From assembly GCF_024171885.1 (NCBI RefSeq), contig NZ_JAMTCP010000028.1:20204-84203 (forward strand): DNA of 64,000 bases. The letters are read 5' to 3'. The translations under genes were made by a program, and so were the position numbers. Numbering within the stretch: the stretch's first letter is position 1; every line of letters begins with the position of its first letter. The notes below the pieces were generated by a model. The model saw only the letters and a program-made list of their open reading frames with translations, was not told where the DNA came from and did no database searches. The stretch comes from Streptoalloteichus tenebrarius (GTDB taxonomy: Bacteria > Actinomycetota > Actinomycetes > Mycobacteriales > Pseudonocardiaceae). This document shows, piece by piece, positions 26,712 to 35,261 of this stretch.

Positions 26712-28142
26712 ATGAAGCGCCGACGTGTCCTGACCTTGATCACGCTGTTGGTCGCCGGGGTGGCGGCGGCGCCGCCCGTGTTGGTGGCGGCGGAGCCGCG
26801 GAACGGCAGGGACGTGATCGTCCAACTGTTCCAGTGGAACTGGGCGTCGGTCGCCAGGGAGTGCCGGGACGTGCTGGGCCCACGCGGATACGGCGCCGTC
26901 CAGGTGTCCCCACCACAGGAACACGTGGTGGTGGCGGGCCGCCCCTGGTGGCAGGACTACCAACCCGTCAGCTACCGGATCGACAGCCGACGCGGCGACC
27001 GCGAGGCGTTCCGGTCCATGGTGGACACGTGTCACGCGGCTGGCGTGCGCGTGTACGTGGACGTCGTCATCAACCACATGACCGGCCAGGAGACCCCGGG
27101 GGTCGGCAGCGCCGGCTCCCGGTACTCGCACTACGAGTACCCGGGCATCTACCGGCACCAGGACTTCCACCACTGCGGACGGCACGGCGACGACGACATC
27201 AGGGACTACCGCGACCGGTACGAGGTCCAGAACTGCGAGCTGGTCAACCTCGCCGACCTCGACACGGCCGCCGACCGCGTCCGCGACCGGGTCGCCGGCC
27301 ATCTCAACGACCTGCTCGGTCTGGGCGTCGACGGGTTCCGCGTCGACGCGGCCAAGCACGTCCCGGCCTCCGACATCGCGGCGATCACCCGGCGACTGGA
27401 CCGCCCTGCCCACGTGTACCAGGAGGTCATCCCCGGCGCGGGCGAGCCGATCACACCCGAGGAGTACACGGCCAACGGAGACCTGCTGGAGTTCCGCTAC
27501 GGCGCGGACCTCGCGAGGATCTTCAACCGGGAGCGCCTCGCGTCCCTGCGCGCGTTCGGGGCGCCGCTGCCGTCCGACAAGGTCGTGGTGTTCACGGACA
27601 ACCACGACACCCAGCGGCACTCCCCGGTGCTGACCTTCCGCGACAACGCCCGCTACGCCATGGCCAACGCGTTCATGCTGGCCTGGCCGTACGGGACGCC
27701 GAAGGTGATGAGCAGTTACGAGTACGCCGACCCGGACCAGGGGCCGCCGGCCGACGCCAGCGGCCGCACCTCGGACACGACGTGCTTCACCAACCGCTGG
27801 CGCTGCGAGCACCGCTGGCAGGTGATCGCGAACATGGTCGCGTTCCACAACGTCGTGCGGGGTGAGCCCGTGACGAACTGGTGGGACAACGGGAACGACC
27901 TCATCGCCTTCGGAAGGGGATCGAGGGGCTATCTGATCCTCAACGACGAGAACGCGGGCGTGACCGGCCGCTCGTACCAGACCTCGTTGCCCGCGGGAAC
28001 GTACTGCGACGTCATCCACGGCGACTTCACCGCGGGGCGCTGCACGGGACCGACGTACGTCGTGGACCGAAACGGGTGGTTCGGCGCCGACGTCGCCGCA
28101 CAGGACGGGATCGCGCTGCACGTGGGCGCGAAGGTGAACTGA
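26712..28142 (+). CDS. Secreted alpha-amylase (GH13)
   Basis: A 476-residue starch-degrading enzyme. A Sec signal peptide (MKRRRVLTLITLLVAGVAAA, cleaved near residue 28) is followed by the catalytic barrel. GH13 regions are visible: VDVVINH (I, near 120), GVDGFRVDAAKH with the nucleophile Asp (II), VYQEVI with the acid Glu (III) and FTDNHDTQ (IV). A C-terminal beta domain ends the protein; there is no starch-binding CBM20 domain. GGAGG lies 4 nt before the ATG. It is a monocistronic gene closed by a hairpin terminator. Confidence 0.95.
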   Translation: MKRRRVLTLITLLVAGVAAAPPVLVAAEPRNGRDVIVQLFQWNWASVARECRDVLGPRGYGAVQVSPPQEHVVVAGRPWWQDYQPVSYRIDSRRGDREAFRSMVDTCHAAGVRVYVDVVINHMTGQETPGVGSAGSRYSHYEYPGIYRHQDFHHCGRHGDDDIRDYRDRYEVQNCELVNLADLDTAADRVRDRVAGHLNDLLGLGVDGFRVDAAKHVPASDIAAITRRLDRPAHVYQEVIPGAGEPITPEEYTANGDLLEFRYGADLARIFNRERLASLRAFGAPLPSDKVVVFTDNHDTQRHSPVLTFRDNARYAMANAFMLAWPYGTPKVMSSYEYADPDQGPPADASGRTSDTTCFTNRWRCEHRWQVIANMVAFHNVVRGEPVTNWWDNGNDLIAFGRGSRGYLILNDENAGVTGRSYQTSLPAGTYCDVIHGDFTAGRCTGPTYVVDRNGWFGADVAAQDGIALHVGAKVN

Positions 28143-28163
28143 GGGCGCGGGCGGTGGGGCTTC

Positions 28164-28193
28164 GGGGCCTGCCCGACGGTGAGGGCAGGCCCC
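28164..28193. terminator. Bidirectional terminator between amylase and gamma-glutamyltransferase genes
   Basis: An 11-bp perfect stem (GGGGCCTGCCC at 28164-28174 with its complement at 28183-28193) around an 8-nt loop, placed between two convergent stops. Confidence 0.8.
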
Positions 28194-28199
28194 TCGCGC

Positions 28200-30008
28200 T
28201 CACCGGCCGACGGCGTACCCCTGCATGCCCCGGGCGTTCGCCCCGGCCCTGAGCAGGCCGCTGACCGGGTCGCGGGACACCGCCGAGAGACGACCCAGGG
28301 ACCACGGGCCCGCGTCAACAACCTCGTGCCCCCGTTCCCTCAGCTCGGCCACGCGGTCGGCGCCGAGGCGGGACTCGACGACGAGCTGACCCGGGTACCA
28401 GGAGCGCGGGAAGAACGAGGACGGGAACGCGGTCGAGTGCCACGCCGGGGAGTCGATCGCCGCCTGGAGGTCGAGGCCGCCGGTGACGTGCGCCAACCAG
28501 AAGCAGAGCTGCCACTGGTCCTGCTGGTCGCCGCCGGGGGTGCCGAACGCCAGGGTGGGCTCGCCGTCCCGCAGCGCCAGGGACGGGGTGAGGGTGATGC
28601 GGGGGCGCTTGCCGGGGGCGAGTGCGTTCGGGGAGTCCTCGTCGAGCCAGAACATCTGGGCGCGCGTGCCGAGGCAGAAGCCGAGCGCGGGGATCGTCGG
28701 CGAGGACTGGAGCCAGCCGCCGGACGGCGTGGCCGACACCAGGTTTCCCCAGCGGTCGACCACGTCGATGTGCACCGTGTCGCCCCGGGTGGTCCCCGCC
28801 CGGTCGACCGTGGGCTCCCCGATGCCCATCGCGGTGCCCGTCGGCATGTCGGCCCCACCGGCGCCGACGCCCTCGGCGACGAAGGCGGGGAGGCGCGGGG
28901 CGCGGCCGCCTGGCGATCCGGGGCGGAGCTCCAGCGACGCGGTCTCGCCGACGAGCTGACGTCGCCGCGCGGCGTAGTCCCGGGAGAGCAGGTCGTCCAG
29001 CGGCACGGCGTCGCTGTCGCCGTACCACGCCTCGCGGTCGGCGAACGCGAGCTTGGCGCACTCCACCGCGAGGTGGACCGTCTCCGCCGTGGGAACGCCG
29101 TCCACATAGGACAGACGATCGGCGAAGCCCTCCAGCAGGAGGAGCTGCTGGGCCAGCGCGGGGCCCTGGCTCCACGCGCCGCACTTGGCGAGGGTCCACC
29201 CGTCGGCGAGGTCGACGGTCAGGGCGTCCTCGGTGCCGGCCCGCCAGCCGGCCATGTCCGCGCCGGTCAGCACGCCGGCGTGGTCGCGGCCCGAGTCGTC
29301 CCGCACCGGCGTCCGGCAGAACCGGTCGATCTCCTCCGCGACGAACCCCTCCGCCCAGGCGCGGCGGGCGGCCTCGATCTGGGCGTCCCGGTCGGCGCCG
29401 ACCGCCTCGGCCTCGGCGAGGAGCCGCTCCCACGTGTCGGCCAGCACCGGGTTGGTGAACCGCGTGCCGGCGACCGGGACCCGGCCGCCGGGCAGCCACA
29501 GTTCGGCGGAGCTGTGCCAGTGCTCCCGGAACATCCGCTCCACGGTGGCGATGGTGTCGGGGACGCGCGGCACGAGCGGGAAACCGTCACGCGCGTAACC
29601 GATGGCGTAGCGGAGAACGTCGCGCAGTCGCTTGGTGCCGTGGTCGCGCAGCAGCAGCAACCACCCGTCCCACGCGCCAGGAATGGTGGCCGCGAGCAGA
29701 CCGGTGCCGGGCACGAGATCCAACCCGAGGTCGCGGTAATGGGCGGGGGTGGCGCCGGCCGGGGCGACGCCCTGGCCGCAGAGCACCCGGGGACGCGGAT
29801 CGCGCGCGGTCGTGAAGACCACGGGAACCTCGCCGCCCGGGCCGTTCAGGTGCGGCTCGACGACCTGGAGCACGAACCCGGCCGCGACGGCGGCGTCGAA
29901 CGCGTTGCCGCCGTCCTCCAGCACGGCCATGCCGGCGGCCGAGGCCAACCAGTGCGTGCTCGCGACCATGCCGTGGGTGCCGACGAGCTCGGGGCGCGTG
30001 GTGAACAC
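28200..30008 (-). CDS. Gamma-glutamyltransferase family protein
   Basis: A 602-residue N-terminal-nucleophile hydrolase precursor. The Thr expected to become the new N-terminus after self-cleavage lies in GDTVHIDVVDRWGN near residue 411. The N-terminal GGNAFDAAVAAGFVLQVVEP segment and the C-terminal STAFPSSFFPR region are family-typical. There is no signal peptide, so it is probably cytoplasmic, unlike classical exported Ggt. It may hydrolyse glutathione-like or other gamma-glutamyl compounds; a cephalosporin-acylase-like role cannot be excluded. The GTG start coincides with the predicted transcription start. Confidence 0.9.
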   Translation of the reverse strand: MFTTRPELVGTHGMVASTHWLASAAGMAVLEDGGNAFDAAVAAGFVLQVVEPHLNGPGGEVPVVFTTARDPRPRVLCGQGVAPAGATPAHYRDLGLDLVPGTGLLAATIPGAWDGWLLLLRDHGTKRLRDVLRYAIGYARDGFPLVPRVPDTIATVERMFREHWHSSAELWLPGGRVPVAGTRFTNPVLADTWERLLAEAEAVGADRDAQIEAARRAWAEGFVAEEIDRFCRTPVRDDSGRDHAGVLTGADMAGWRAGTEDALTVDLADGWTLAKCGAWSQGPALAQQLLLLEGFADRLSYVDGVPTAETVHLAVECAKLAFADREAWYGDSDAVPLDDLLSRDYAARRRQLVGETASLELRPGSPGGRAPRLPAFVAEGVGAGGADMPTGTAMGIGEPTVDRAGTTRGDTVHIDVVDRWGNLVSATPSGGWLQSSPTIPALGFCLGTRAQMFWLDEDSPNALAPGKRPRITLTPSLALRDGEPTLAFGTPGGDQQDQWQLCFWLAHVTGGLDLQAAIDSPAWHSTAFPSSFFPRSWYPGQLVVESRLGADRVAELRERGHEVVDAGPWSLGRLSAVSRDPVSGLLRAGANARGMQGYAVGR

Positions 30009-30015
30009 GCGTCAC

Positions 30016-30056
30016 ACCATAGGGTTCATCCCCGCTGTCGTTAACCCCGCTAACGA
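30016..30056 (-). promoter_or_regulatory. Leaderless promoter with overlapping operator for the gamma-glutamyltransferase gene
   Basis: Read on the minus strand: -35 TTAACG (30044-30039), a 17-bp spacer, -10 TATGGT (30021-30016). This places the transcript start at about 30009, at the GTG itself. The inverted repeat TCGTTA-N7-TAACGA (30038-30056) covers the -35 box, so a bound regulator would block polymerase. Confidence 0.55.
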
Positions 30057-30554
30057 TCCCGTTTCTCCGCCCCCTCCACGGGAGGGGGCGGCTGAATCGA
30101 TTCGACAACCACGAAAATCGACGCAATGACGTCGGACCCGGTAACCCTGACCGTTCCCAGAACCAAAACACCGTTACCTGGGGGAACCCCTGTTTTTATT
30201 ATCCCAGGTCGTGACGGGCCGATCCGAGGCAGAGGCGGAGCGACACACCGGAGCCTTCGGGTGAAGCGGCCGGGCTTCCACGAGGAGGGTCACGGCAGGC
30301 TCAGGTCGGCTCACCCGACGCCATCGTCCCGGTCCCGGCTCGCCCAACGCCATCGTCCCGGTCCCGGCTCGCCCAACGCCGTCGCCCCGTCCCGGCTCGC
30401 CCGGCGATCACACCTCCGTCACCACCCGAACGGCCGCCAGCGGGAGATGGCCACACCGCGACCACAGGGTGAACGATGACGCACGAAACCTGGTCCCGCT
30501 GTCACCATCAGCGACGGGATGGTGACCGGGGGCTGATCATCGACGTAGGGTCTG
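30057..30554. other. Gene-free stretch with hairpin and tandem repeats
   Basis: About 500 bp without a convincing gene. It contains a perfect 11-bp hairpin at 30067-30091 (CCGCCCCCTCC/GGAGGGGGCGG) and, further right, a tandem repeat array. Between them is a less GC-rich patch (30120-30200). Nothing else is recognisable. Confidence 0.5.
30318..30402. repeat. 29-bp tandem repeat, three units
   Basis: Two identical 29-bp units (30318-30346, 30347-30375; start ACGCCATCGTCCCGG) and a third unit shortened by 2 bp with substitutions (30376-30402). The unit ends in GGCTCGCCC. Too few and too close to be CRISPR: there are no spacers. Confidence 0.85.
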
Positions 30555-31523
30555 GTGCTCGTGGAGCAGCGACGACTGGGTGATTCGGGTCTGGTGGTCA
30601 GCGCGGTCGGCCTCGGCTGCAACAACCTCGGCCGGCCGGGCACCGGCACCGAGACGTTGGCGGGGGCCCGCGCGGTGGTCGACGCCGCGCTGGAGGCCGG
30701 CGTGACGTTCTTCGACGTCGCCGACGTGTACGGCGCGCCGCGCGGGCGCAGTGAGGAGCTGCTCGGCCAGGCGCTGGCGGGCCGGCGCGAGCACGCGGTC
30801 GTCGCCACGAAGTTCGGGCTGGACATGCAGGGCGCGAACGGACCCGACTTCGGCGCGCGCGGGTCACGCCGGTACGTGCGGCGCGCGGTCGAGTCGTCCC
30901 TGCGCCGACTCGGGACCGACTGGATCGACCTGTACCAGCTTCACCGGCCGGACCCGGCGACGCCGCTGGAGGAGACCCTGTCGGTGCTGGACGACCTCGT
31001 GCACGAGGGCAAGATCCGCTACATCGGGCACTGCAACCTGGCCGGCTGGCAGATCGCCGACGCCGGCTGGACCGCCAGGACCAGGGGCACGGCCATGCCG
31101 ATCTCCGCGCAGAACCACTACTCGCTGCTGGAGCGGGAGGCCGAGCGGGAGGTCATCCCCGCGTGCCAGCGGTTCGGGCTCGGCGTGGTCCCGTACTTCC
31201 CCCTGGCCAACGGCCTGCTCACCGGCAAGTACCACCGGGACTCCGCGCCGCCGCCCGGGTCGCGGCTGGTCGGCAGGGAGCGGTTGCTGGCGGACGCCCC
31301 GTGGGACCGCATCGAACGGCTCAGGGCGTTCGCGGCGGCCAGGGGCCTGGCGATGATCGACGTCGCCATCGGCTGGTTGACCGCCCAGCCCGCGGTGGGC
31401 ACGGTGATCGCCGGGGCGACCACGCCGGAGCAGGTGCGGGCCAACGCCGCCGCGGGGCGGTGGCGACCGACGCCCGAGGACCTGCGGGAGATCGACGCCA
31501 TCTGCCCGCCGGGGCGCCGCTGA
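30555..31523 (+). CDS. Aldo/keto reductase
   Basis: A 322-residue NADPH-dependent (alpha/beta)8 barrel oxidoreductase. The catalytic tetrad is recognisable: Asp and Tyr in FFDVADVYG near residue 55, Lys in VVATKFG and His in YQLHRPDP. The cofactor-binding C-terminus has VIAGATTPEQVRANAA. Start GTG 30555; a GTG two codons later is an alternative. Substrate unknown. Confidence 0.9.
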   Translation: MLVEQRRLGDSGLVVSAVGLGCNNLGRPGTGTETLAGARAVVDAALEAGVTFFDVADVYGAPRGRSEELLGQALAGRREHAVVATKFGLDMQGANGPDFGARGSRRYVRRAVESSLRRLGTDWIDLYQLHRPDPATPLEETLSVLDDLVHEGKIRYIGHCNLAGWQIADAGWTARTRGTAMPISAQNHYSLLEREAEREVIPACQRFGLGVVPYFPLANGLLTGKYHRDSAPPPGSRLVGRERLLADAPWDRIERLRAFAAARGLAMIDVAIGWLTAQPAVGTVIAGATTPEQVRANAAAGRWRPTPEDLREIDAICPPGRR

Positions 31524-31657
31524 CGCCGTCCGACGGCCCCAGGGCTCCCTCAGGGTCGGGTCACCCTGCGGGAGGACCCGGGTCGTCCCGGGGCAGCATG
31601 CGGGAAAGGTCCCCGGAGGGGACGCGGCGCGCGGGGCGCGGCGGCGAAGCTGGGCGC

Positions 31658-31768
31658 ATGGAGCTGATCGGGATCGCACTGGTGTTCGTCGGACTCTCGC
31701 TGGTGGCCGCGCTGCCGCTCGTTGTTCTGCTTCACACCGCCGGTCCGCGCCGGGGCACGACGCACTAG
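31658..31768 (+). CDS. Possible 36-residue single-helix membrane protein
   Basis: An ATG-initiated frame encoding MELIGIALVFVGLSLVAALP and a further hydrophobic stretch, then a basic tail (GPRRGTTH). This is the layout of a small membrane protein. It sits alone between the aldo/keto reductase and the SDR gene and has no strong ribosome site, so it may be spurious. Confidence 0.35.
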   Translation: MELIGIALVFVGLSLVAALPLVVLLHTAGPRRGTTH

Positions 31769-31819
31769 CCTCACCGCGAGCCGGCCATCCTCCGGCCACC
31801 TCGACGGAGAGGGGAGCAC

Positions 31820-32578
31820 ATGCAGATCACGGACACCGCCGCGATCGTCACCGGTGGGGCGTCGGGTCTGGGCGGGGCCACCGCCCGCGCCCTGGCCGCG
31901 CGCGGCGCTCGGGTCTTCGCGGTGGACCTGCCATCGGCCATCGAGAAGGCGGAGCGGGTCGAGGGGGTCACGTACGTGGCCGCCGACGTGACGGACGCCG
32001 AGCAGGTGCGGGCCGCCGTCGACCAGGCCGCCGGGTCGGGGGCGCCGCTGCGGATCGTGGTCAACTGCGCCGGGGTCGGCTGGGCGGGGCGGATCCTCGG
32101 CAAGCAGGGTCCGCACGAGCTGGACCTGTTCCGCACGATCGTGGAGATCAACCTGGTCGGCACGTTCAACGTGATGCGGCTGGCGGCCGAGGCGATCGCC
32201 AAGACCGAGCCGCTCGCCGACGACCAGCGCGGTGTCGTGATCAACACGGCGTCGGTGGCGGCGTTCGAGGGCCAGATCGGCCAGATCGGCTACTCGGCGT
32301 CCAAGGGCGGCGTGGCCGCGATGACGGTGCCCGCGGCCCGCGACCTGGCCTCGTTCGGCATCCGGGTGATGACGATCGCGCCGGGGATCATCGACACCCC
32401 GATGCTGGCCGGGGTGACCGAGGAGTTCCGCGCCGGTCTGGCGGCGGGGGTGCCGTTCCCGAAGCGGCTCGGTCGTCCGGACGAGTACGCGCAGCTCGCG
32501 GTCTCGATCGTCGAGCACGACTACCTGAACGGCGAGGTCATCCGGATGGACGGCGCGCTGCGGATGGCGCCGCGCTGA
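31820..32578 (+). CDS. Short-chain dehydrogenase, 3-hydroxyacyl-CoA dehydrogenase type 2-like
   Basis: A 252-residue Rossmann oxidoreductase. The NAD motif TGGASGLGG is near residue 11, the NCAG motif near 83, and the catalytic Ser and YSASK near 145-162. The strand IAPGIIDTPML and the C-terminal LNGEVIRMDGALRMAPR closely match HSD10-type enzymes of fatty acid or branched-chain amino acid breakdown. Ribosome site GAGAGGGGAG precedes the ATG. Monocistronic. Confidence 0.9.
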   Translation: MQITDTAAIVTGGASGLGGATARALAARGARVFAVDLPSAIEKAERVEGVTYVAADVTDAEQVRAAVDQAAGSGAPLRIVVNCAGVGWAGRILGKQGPHELDLFRTIVEINLVGTFNVMRLAAEAIAKTEPLADDQRGVVINTASVAAFEGQIGQIGYSASKGGVAAMTVPAARDLASFGIRVMTIAPGIIDTPMLAGVTEEFRAGLAAGVPFPKRLGRPDEYAQLAVSIVEHDYLNGEVIRMDGALRMAPR

Positions 32579-32653
32579 CCTCTCCGGAGCCCGCCCGACG
32601 GCTCATCGCCACCCGTTCGTGGCCTAGCACCCCGGGGTCATTCCGTCAAACAG

Positions 32654-32815
32654 TTGTCCACAGCCTTCCGGCCTCTTCGTGCCTGACGGGTGAGGGGACC
32701 CGATGGTGGGGTGACGCTTCGCGGAGTTGTCCACAGGCTCGCGCTGTGGGATTTCGCGCTGGTCGTGTGCTGGATAGGCTGGAGCGGGGCTCGCCCCCCA
32801 GGGCGGGTGGGGGCT
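32654..32815 (-). repeat. Intergenic DnaA-box repeat element, copy B
   Basis: Reverse orientation. Core 32775-32815, then 39 bases of spacer, then TTGTCCACA (plus strand, 32727-32735), and a second TTGTCCACA at 32654-32662. It occupies the gap between the convergent SDR and RecB-like genes, left of a strong terminator. Confidence 0.85.
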
Positions 32816-32845
32816 GAGCTGAGCTGGGGAGGCTTGGGAAGCGGG

Positions 32846-32883
32846 AAGGCCACTTTTCCGCCCGGTGGCGGAAAAGTGGCCTT
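32846..32883. terminator. Strong bidirectional terminator
   Basis: A perfect 17-bp inverted repeat (32846-32862 and 32867-32883) with a 4-nt loop, containing AAAA/TTTT inside the stem, located between convergent genes. Similar AAGGCCAC...GTGGCCTT hairpins are common in these genomes. Confidence 0.92.
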
Positions 32884-32949
32884 CGGCGTTCCTCGGGGTT
32901 CGCGTTGGGCACGGCGACGGGCGCGGCACGACGGGCGACCGGCGCGTGA

Positions 32950-34614
32950 TCAGTCCTCAGTGGACGGACATGGCGCGGTGAGGTCCCCGGTGTAGGGGAT
33001 CGCGTTCGGTCCGCCGTCCGTGATCCACCGGCGCAGCGCGTGGGTGGCGCGGACGTCGTCCTCGTTGTAGTCCAGCAGCCGGCGGCGCTGGCTCTCGTCC
33101 GGCTCCTGCCCGTCCATGCCGACCGCGTCCCGGTACCAGCGCATCGAGTTCTCGCCGCCGGCCTCCGGGTCGCGCCAGGAGAACCCGGCCGCCGGGGCGA
33201 TCGTCTTCAGCCCCTTGCCGTGCGCGCACAGGAACTGGTCCCGCACCACGCCGAACAGGTCCACCCACTGGTTCGAGGAGATGAACTCCTTCACCGCCTC
33301 GACGTCCGGGATGCCGGGCTTGCCGGCGAACCGCTCCGCCGACGCCAGCAGCCAGCGGTTCTCCGCCAGCTCGTTGTAGCAGTAGGCGCGGAAGGTCAGA
33401 CCCCTGGCGCGGGCCCGCAGCCGCAGCGAGGTGAGCCAGGTCCAGAACTCGCCGAACGAGCGGGCCTCGTCGTCGGTGGGCAGCGGCTCCCAGGTCACGA
33501 ACGCGCGGTAGCCCGCCGGCTCGCCCACGTCGACCCCGGACAGCCAGCAGCCCCACAGGTAGGCGCCGGCGTCACCGAAGCTCTCCATGTCCACGTCGAC
33601 CTCGACGTCCGCCCTCGGCACCGTCACCTCCGGCACCCGGCGGACCAGCGAGTAGTCCCGCAGGTACGCCCTGGCCAGGTGCACCGCGTCCGGGAACGGC
33701 ATGCCCACCATCGGCGCGGGCGGCTCGCCGTCGGGGTCGAGTCCGGCCAGCCGGTCCACGGTGCCGTAGCCGGCGGCGCGCAGGGCGACCGCGTCCTCGC
33801 CCCGCAGGACGAGGCTGACGTCCCTGGTCTCCCGCAGCGCGCTCTCGCAGGTCGGCCACCACGGGCAGGTGCGGCACTCCACCACGCGGGAGGGGCGGGC
33901 CAGGGCCGGCGCCCGGCTCGCGGCGGCCGCGGCGACGGCGAGGCGGTCCGCGAACCGCGCGTCGTACTCGGCGAGCGCGGTGCGGCCTCCCGGCCAGGTC
34001 GGGGCGTCGAGGTCGTGCCAGACGACCACGTCCGCGTCCATGCCGATCGCGCCGCCGGTGGCCCGTCCGCCGGCCATCAGCCCCGCCGCCTGGAGCATGC
34101 GCACGGCGTGGGCCAGCCGGAGCTGGTCCCTCGGCTGGGCGCGCACCTTGCGCAGCGGGTCGGTGCGGGCGCCGTCGGGGAACGGCTCGGACAGGGGGCT
34201 GGTCCGCGCGCCGCTGCCGGGGTCGCTGACCTTGTGCCGCACCACGAGCACCGGCACGTAGCCGTCGCCGACCCGCACGAGCAGGTCGACGGCCCCGCGA
34301 CGTCCGCCGGTGGGGTCGCTGGGGAGTTGGGGCGCCCACACGAGCCGGGCGCCGCCGCGCAGCGCCGCGAGGGTCGCCCGCTCCCGGGCGGCGGCCGACG
34401 CCGAACGGGGGATCTCGGTCCACTCGCCGCCCATGAGGCGGGCCATCCGGTCGGCGACCGCCCTCCGGTGCGCGGCCGCGTCGGCCTTGCGCTGTTCGGC
34501 GGTGGGGTCCGGCGGCGCCTTGGGGGCGTCCGCCATGTCCGGGTCGTGCTCGAGGTGCACCCGTCGCCGGCAGCGGCTCACCACGCCGGCGTCGAGCAGC
34601 ACCGAGGAACTCAT
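32950..34614 (-). CDS. TM0106-type RecB-like putative nuclease
   Basis: A 554-residue protein. The N-terminal half is a RecB-type nuclease region with a Cys cluster (CRTCPWWPTC near residue 245) that may hold an Fe-S cluster. The C-terminal half is an RNase H-like domain (VDVDMESFGDAGAYLWGCWL near residue 340, and a terminal LLDYNEDDVRATHALRRW). This layout is that of the TM0106-like family, seen in actinobacteria and thermophiles. The ATG at 34614 begins the conserved SSSVLLDAG segment. A role in DNA processing is inferred from the fold. Confidence 0.85.
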   Translation of the reverse strand: MSSSVLLDAGVVSRCRRRVHLEHDPDMADAPKAPPDPTAEQRKADAAAHRRAVADRMARLMGGEWTEIPRSASAAARERATLAALRGGARLVWAPQLPSDPTGGRRGAVDLLVRVGDGYVPVLVVRHKVSDPGSGARTSPLSEPFPDGARTDPLRKVRAQPRDQLRLAHAVRMLQAAGLMAGGRATGGAIGMDADVVVWHDLDAPTWPGGRTALAEYDARFADRLAVAAAAASRAPALARPSRVVECRTCPWWPTCESALRETRDVSLVLRGEDAVALRAAGYGTVDRLAGLDPDGEPPAPMVGMPFPDAVHLARAYLRDYSLVRRVPEVTVPRADVEVDVDMESFGDAGAYLWGCWLSGVDVGEPAGYRAFVTWEPLPTDDEARSFGEFWTWLTSLRLRARARGLTFRAYCYNELAENRWLLASAERFAGKPGIPDVEAVKEFISSNQWVDLFGVVRDQFLCAHGKGLKTIAPAAGFSWRDPEAGGENSMRWYRDAVGMDGQEPDESQRRRLLDYNEDDVRATHALRRWITDGGPNAIPYTGDLTAPCPSTED

Positions 34615-34737
34615 GGGAACGAGCCTAAGCCGTGCGTACGACGTTCGGGGTAGGCCGGTCTGGTGGATCTTCGTCAGCGGCGTGCCGCGCGATGGGGCGC
34701 GGGGCCCGGTCCTAGGGTGGACGCCGGAGGTGGTCGG

Positions 34738-35178
34738 ATGGCACGCGGCAAAGGCCGGTCGCCCCTGGTCACGCCGGCCAGGCTGCGGCGACTGCTGGGT
34801 CTGGCCAAGGTGGTCGGGCCGGTGGTGGCCCCGGTGGCCCTGCGGGCCGTGGCCGTGGCCAGGGAGGGCCTCGACCGGGCCCGTGCCCGCCGACTGGGGG
34901 TCCCCGTGGAGTCCCTGGCGGCGTTCAGCGGCAGGGGCGGGGCGCTGCACGCGAGGATCTCCGGTGTGGCGGGCGTGCTGGCCGAGCTCAGGGCGCGGCA
35001 CGAGGACGCGGAGACCCAGCGGTTCGCGGACGAGGGCGAGCGCCGGCTGGCGGACCTGGCCGCCGCGGTCCGCGCGGCCGAGCGGATGCCCTCCGCCCGG
35101 CGCAGGGCCGCCCACCGCGCGGTCGCCGGGGAGCTGGTGAACCTGGAGTCCGAGCTGCTCCGCCGCCTCGGCGTGTGA
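34738..35178 (+). CDS. DUF6474-like basic protein
   Basis: A 146-residue Arg/Ala-rich protein with a conserved middle (LGLAKVVGPVVAPVALRA, then a weakly hydrophobic helix) and a C-terminal AERMPSARRRAAHRAVAGEL segment. I recognise the pattern from an actinobacterial family labelled DUF6474; function unknown. GGAGG precedes the ATG by 7 nt. Divergent from the nuclease gene. Confidence 0.75.
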   Translation: MARGKGRSPLVTPARLRRLLGLAKVVGPVVAPVALRAVAVAREGLDRARARRLGVPVESLAAFSGRGGALHARISGVAGVLAELRARHEDAETQRFADEGERRLADLAAAVRAAERMPSARRRAAHRAVAGELVNLESELLRRLGV

Positions 35179-35187
35179 GTGACGACA

Positions 35188-35237
35188 CACGGGTGGGGCG
35201 TGTCCTCACCTGTCCGTGAGGGCACACCCCACCCGTG
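35188..35237. terminator. Long hairpin terminator between convergent genes
   Basis: 22-bp arms (35188-35209 and 35216-35237) with two wobble-compatible mismatches and a 6-nt loop, between the DUF6474-like gene and the BCCT transporter stop. Confidence 0.9.
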
Positions 35238-35261
35238 CGCACCGGTCGCCGGCCGCCCGGC

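Noticed and set aside
30318..30402. CRISPR array
   Set aside because: Units abut directly with no spacers and there are no cas genes.
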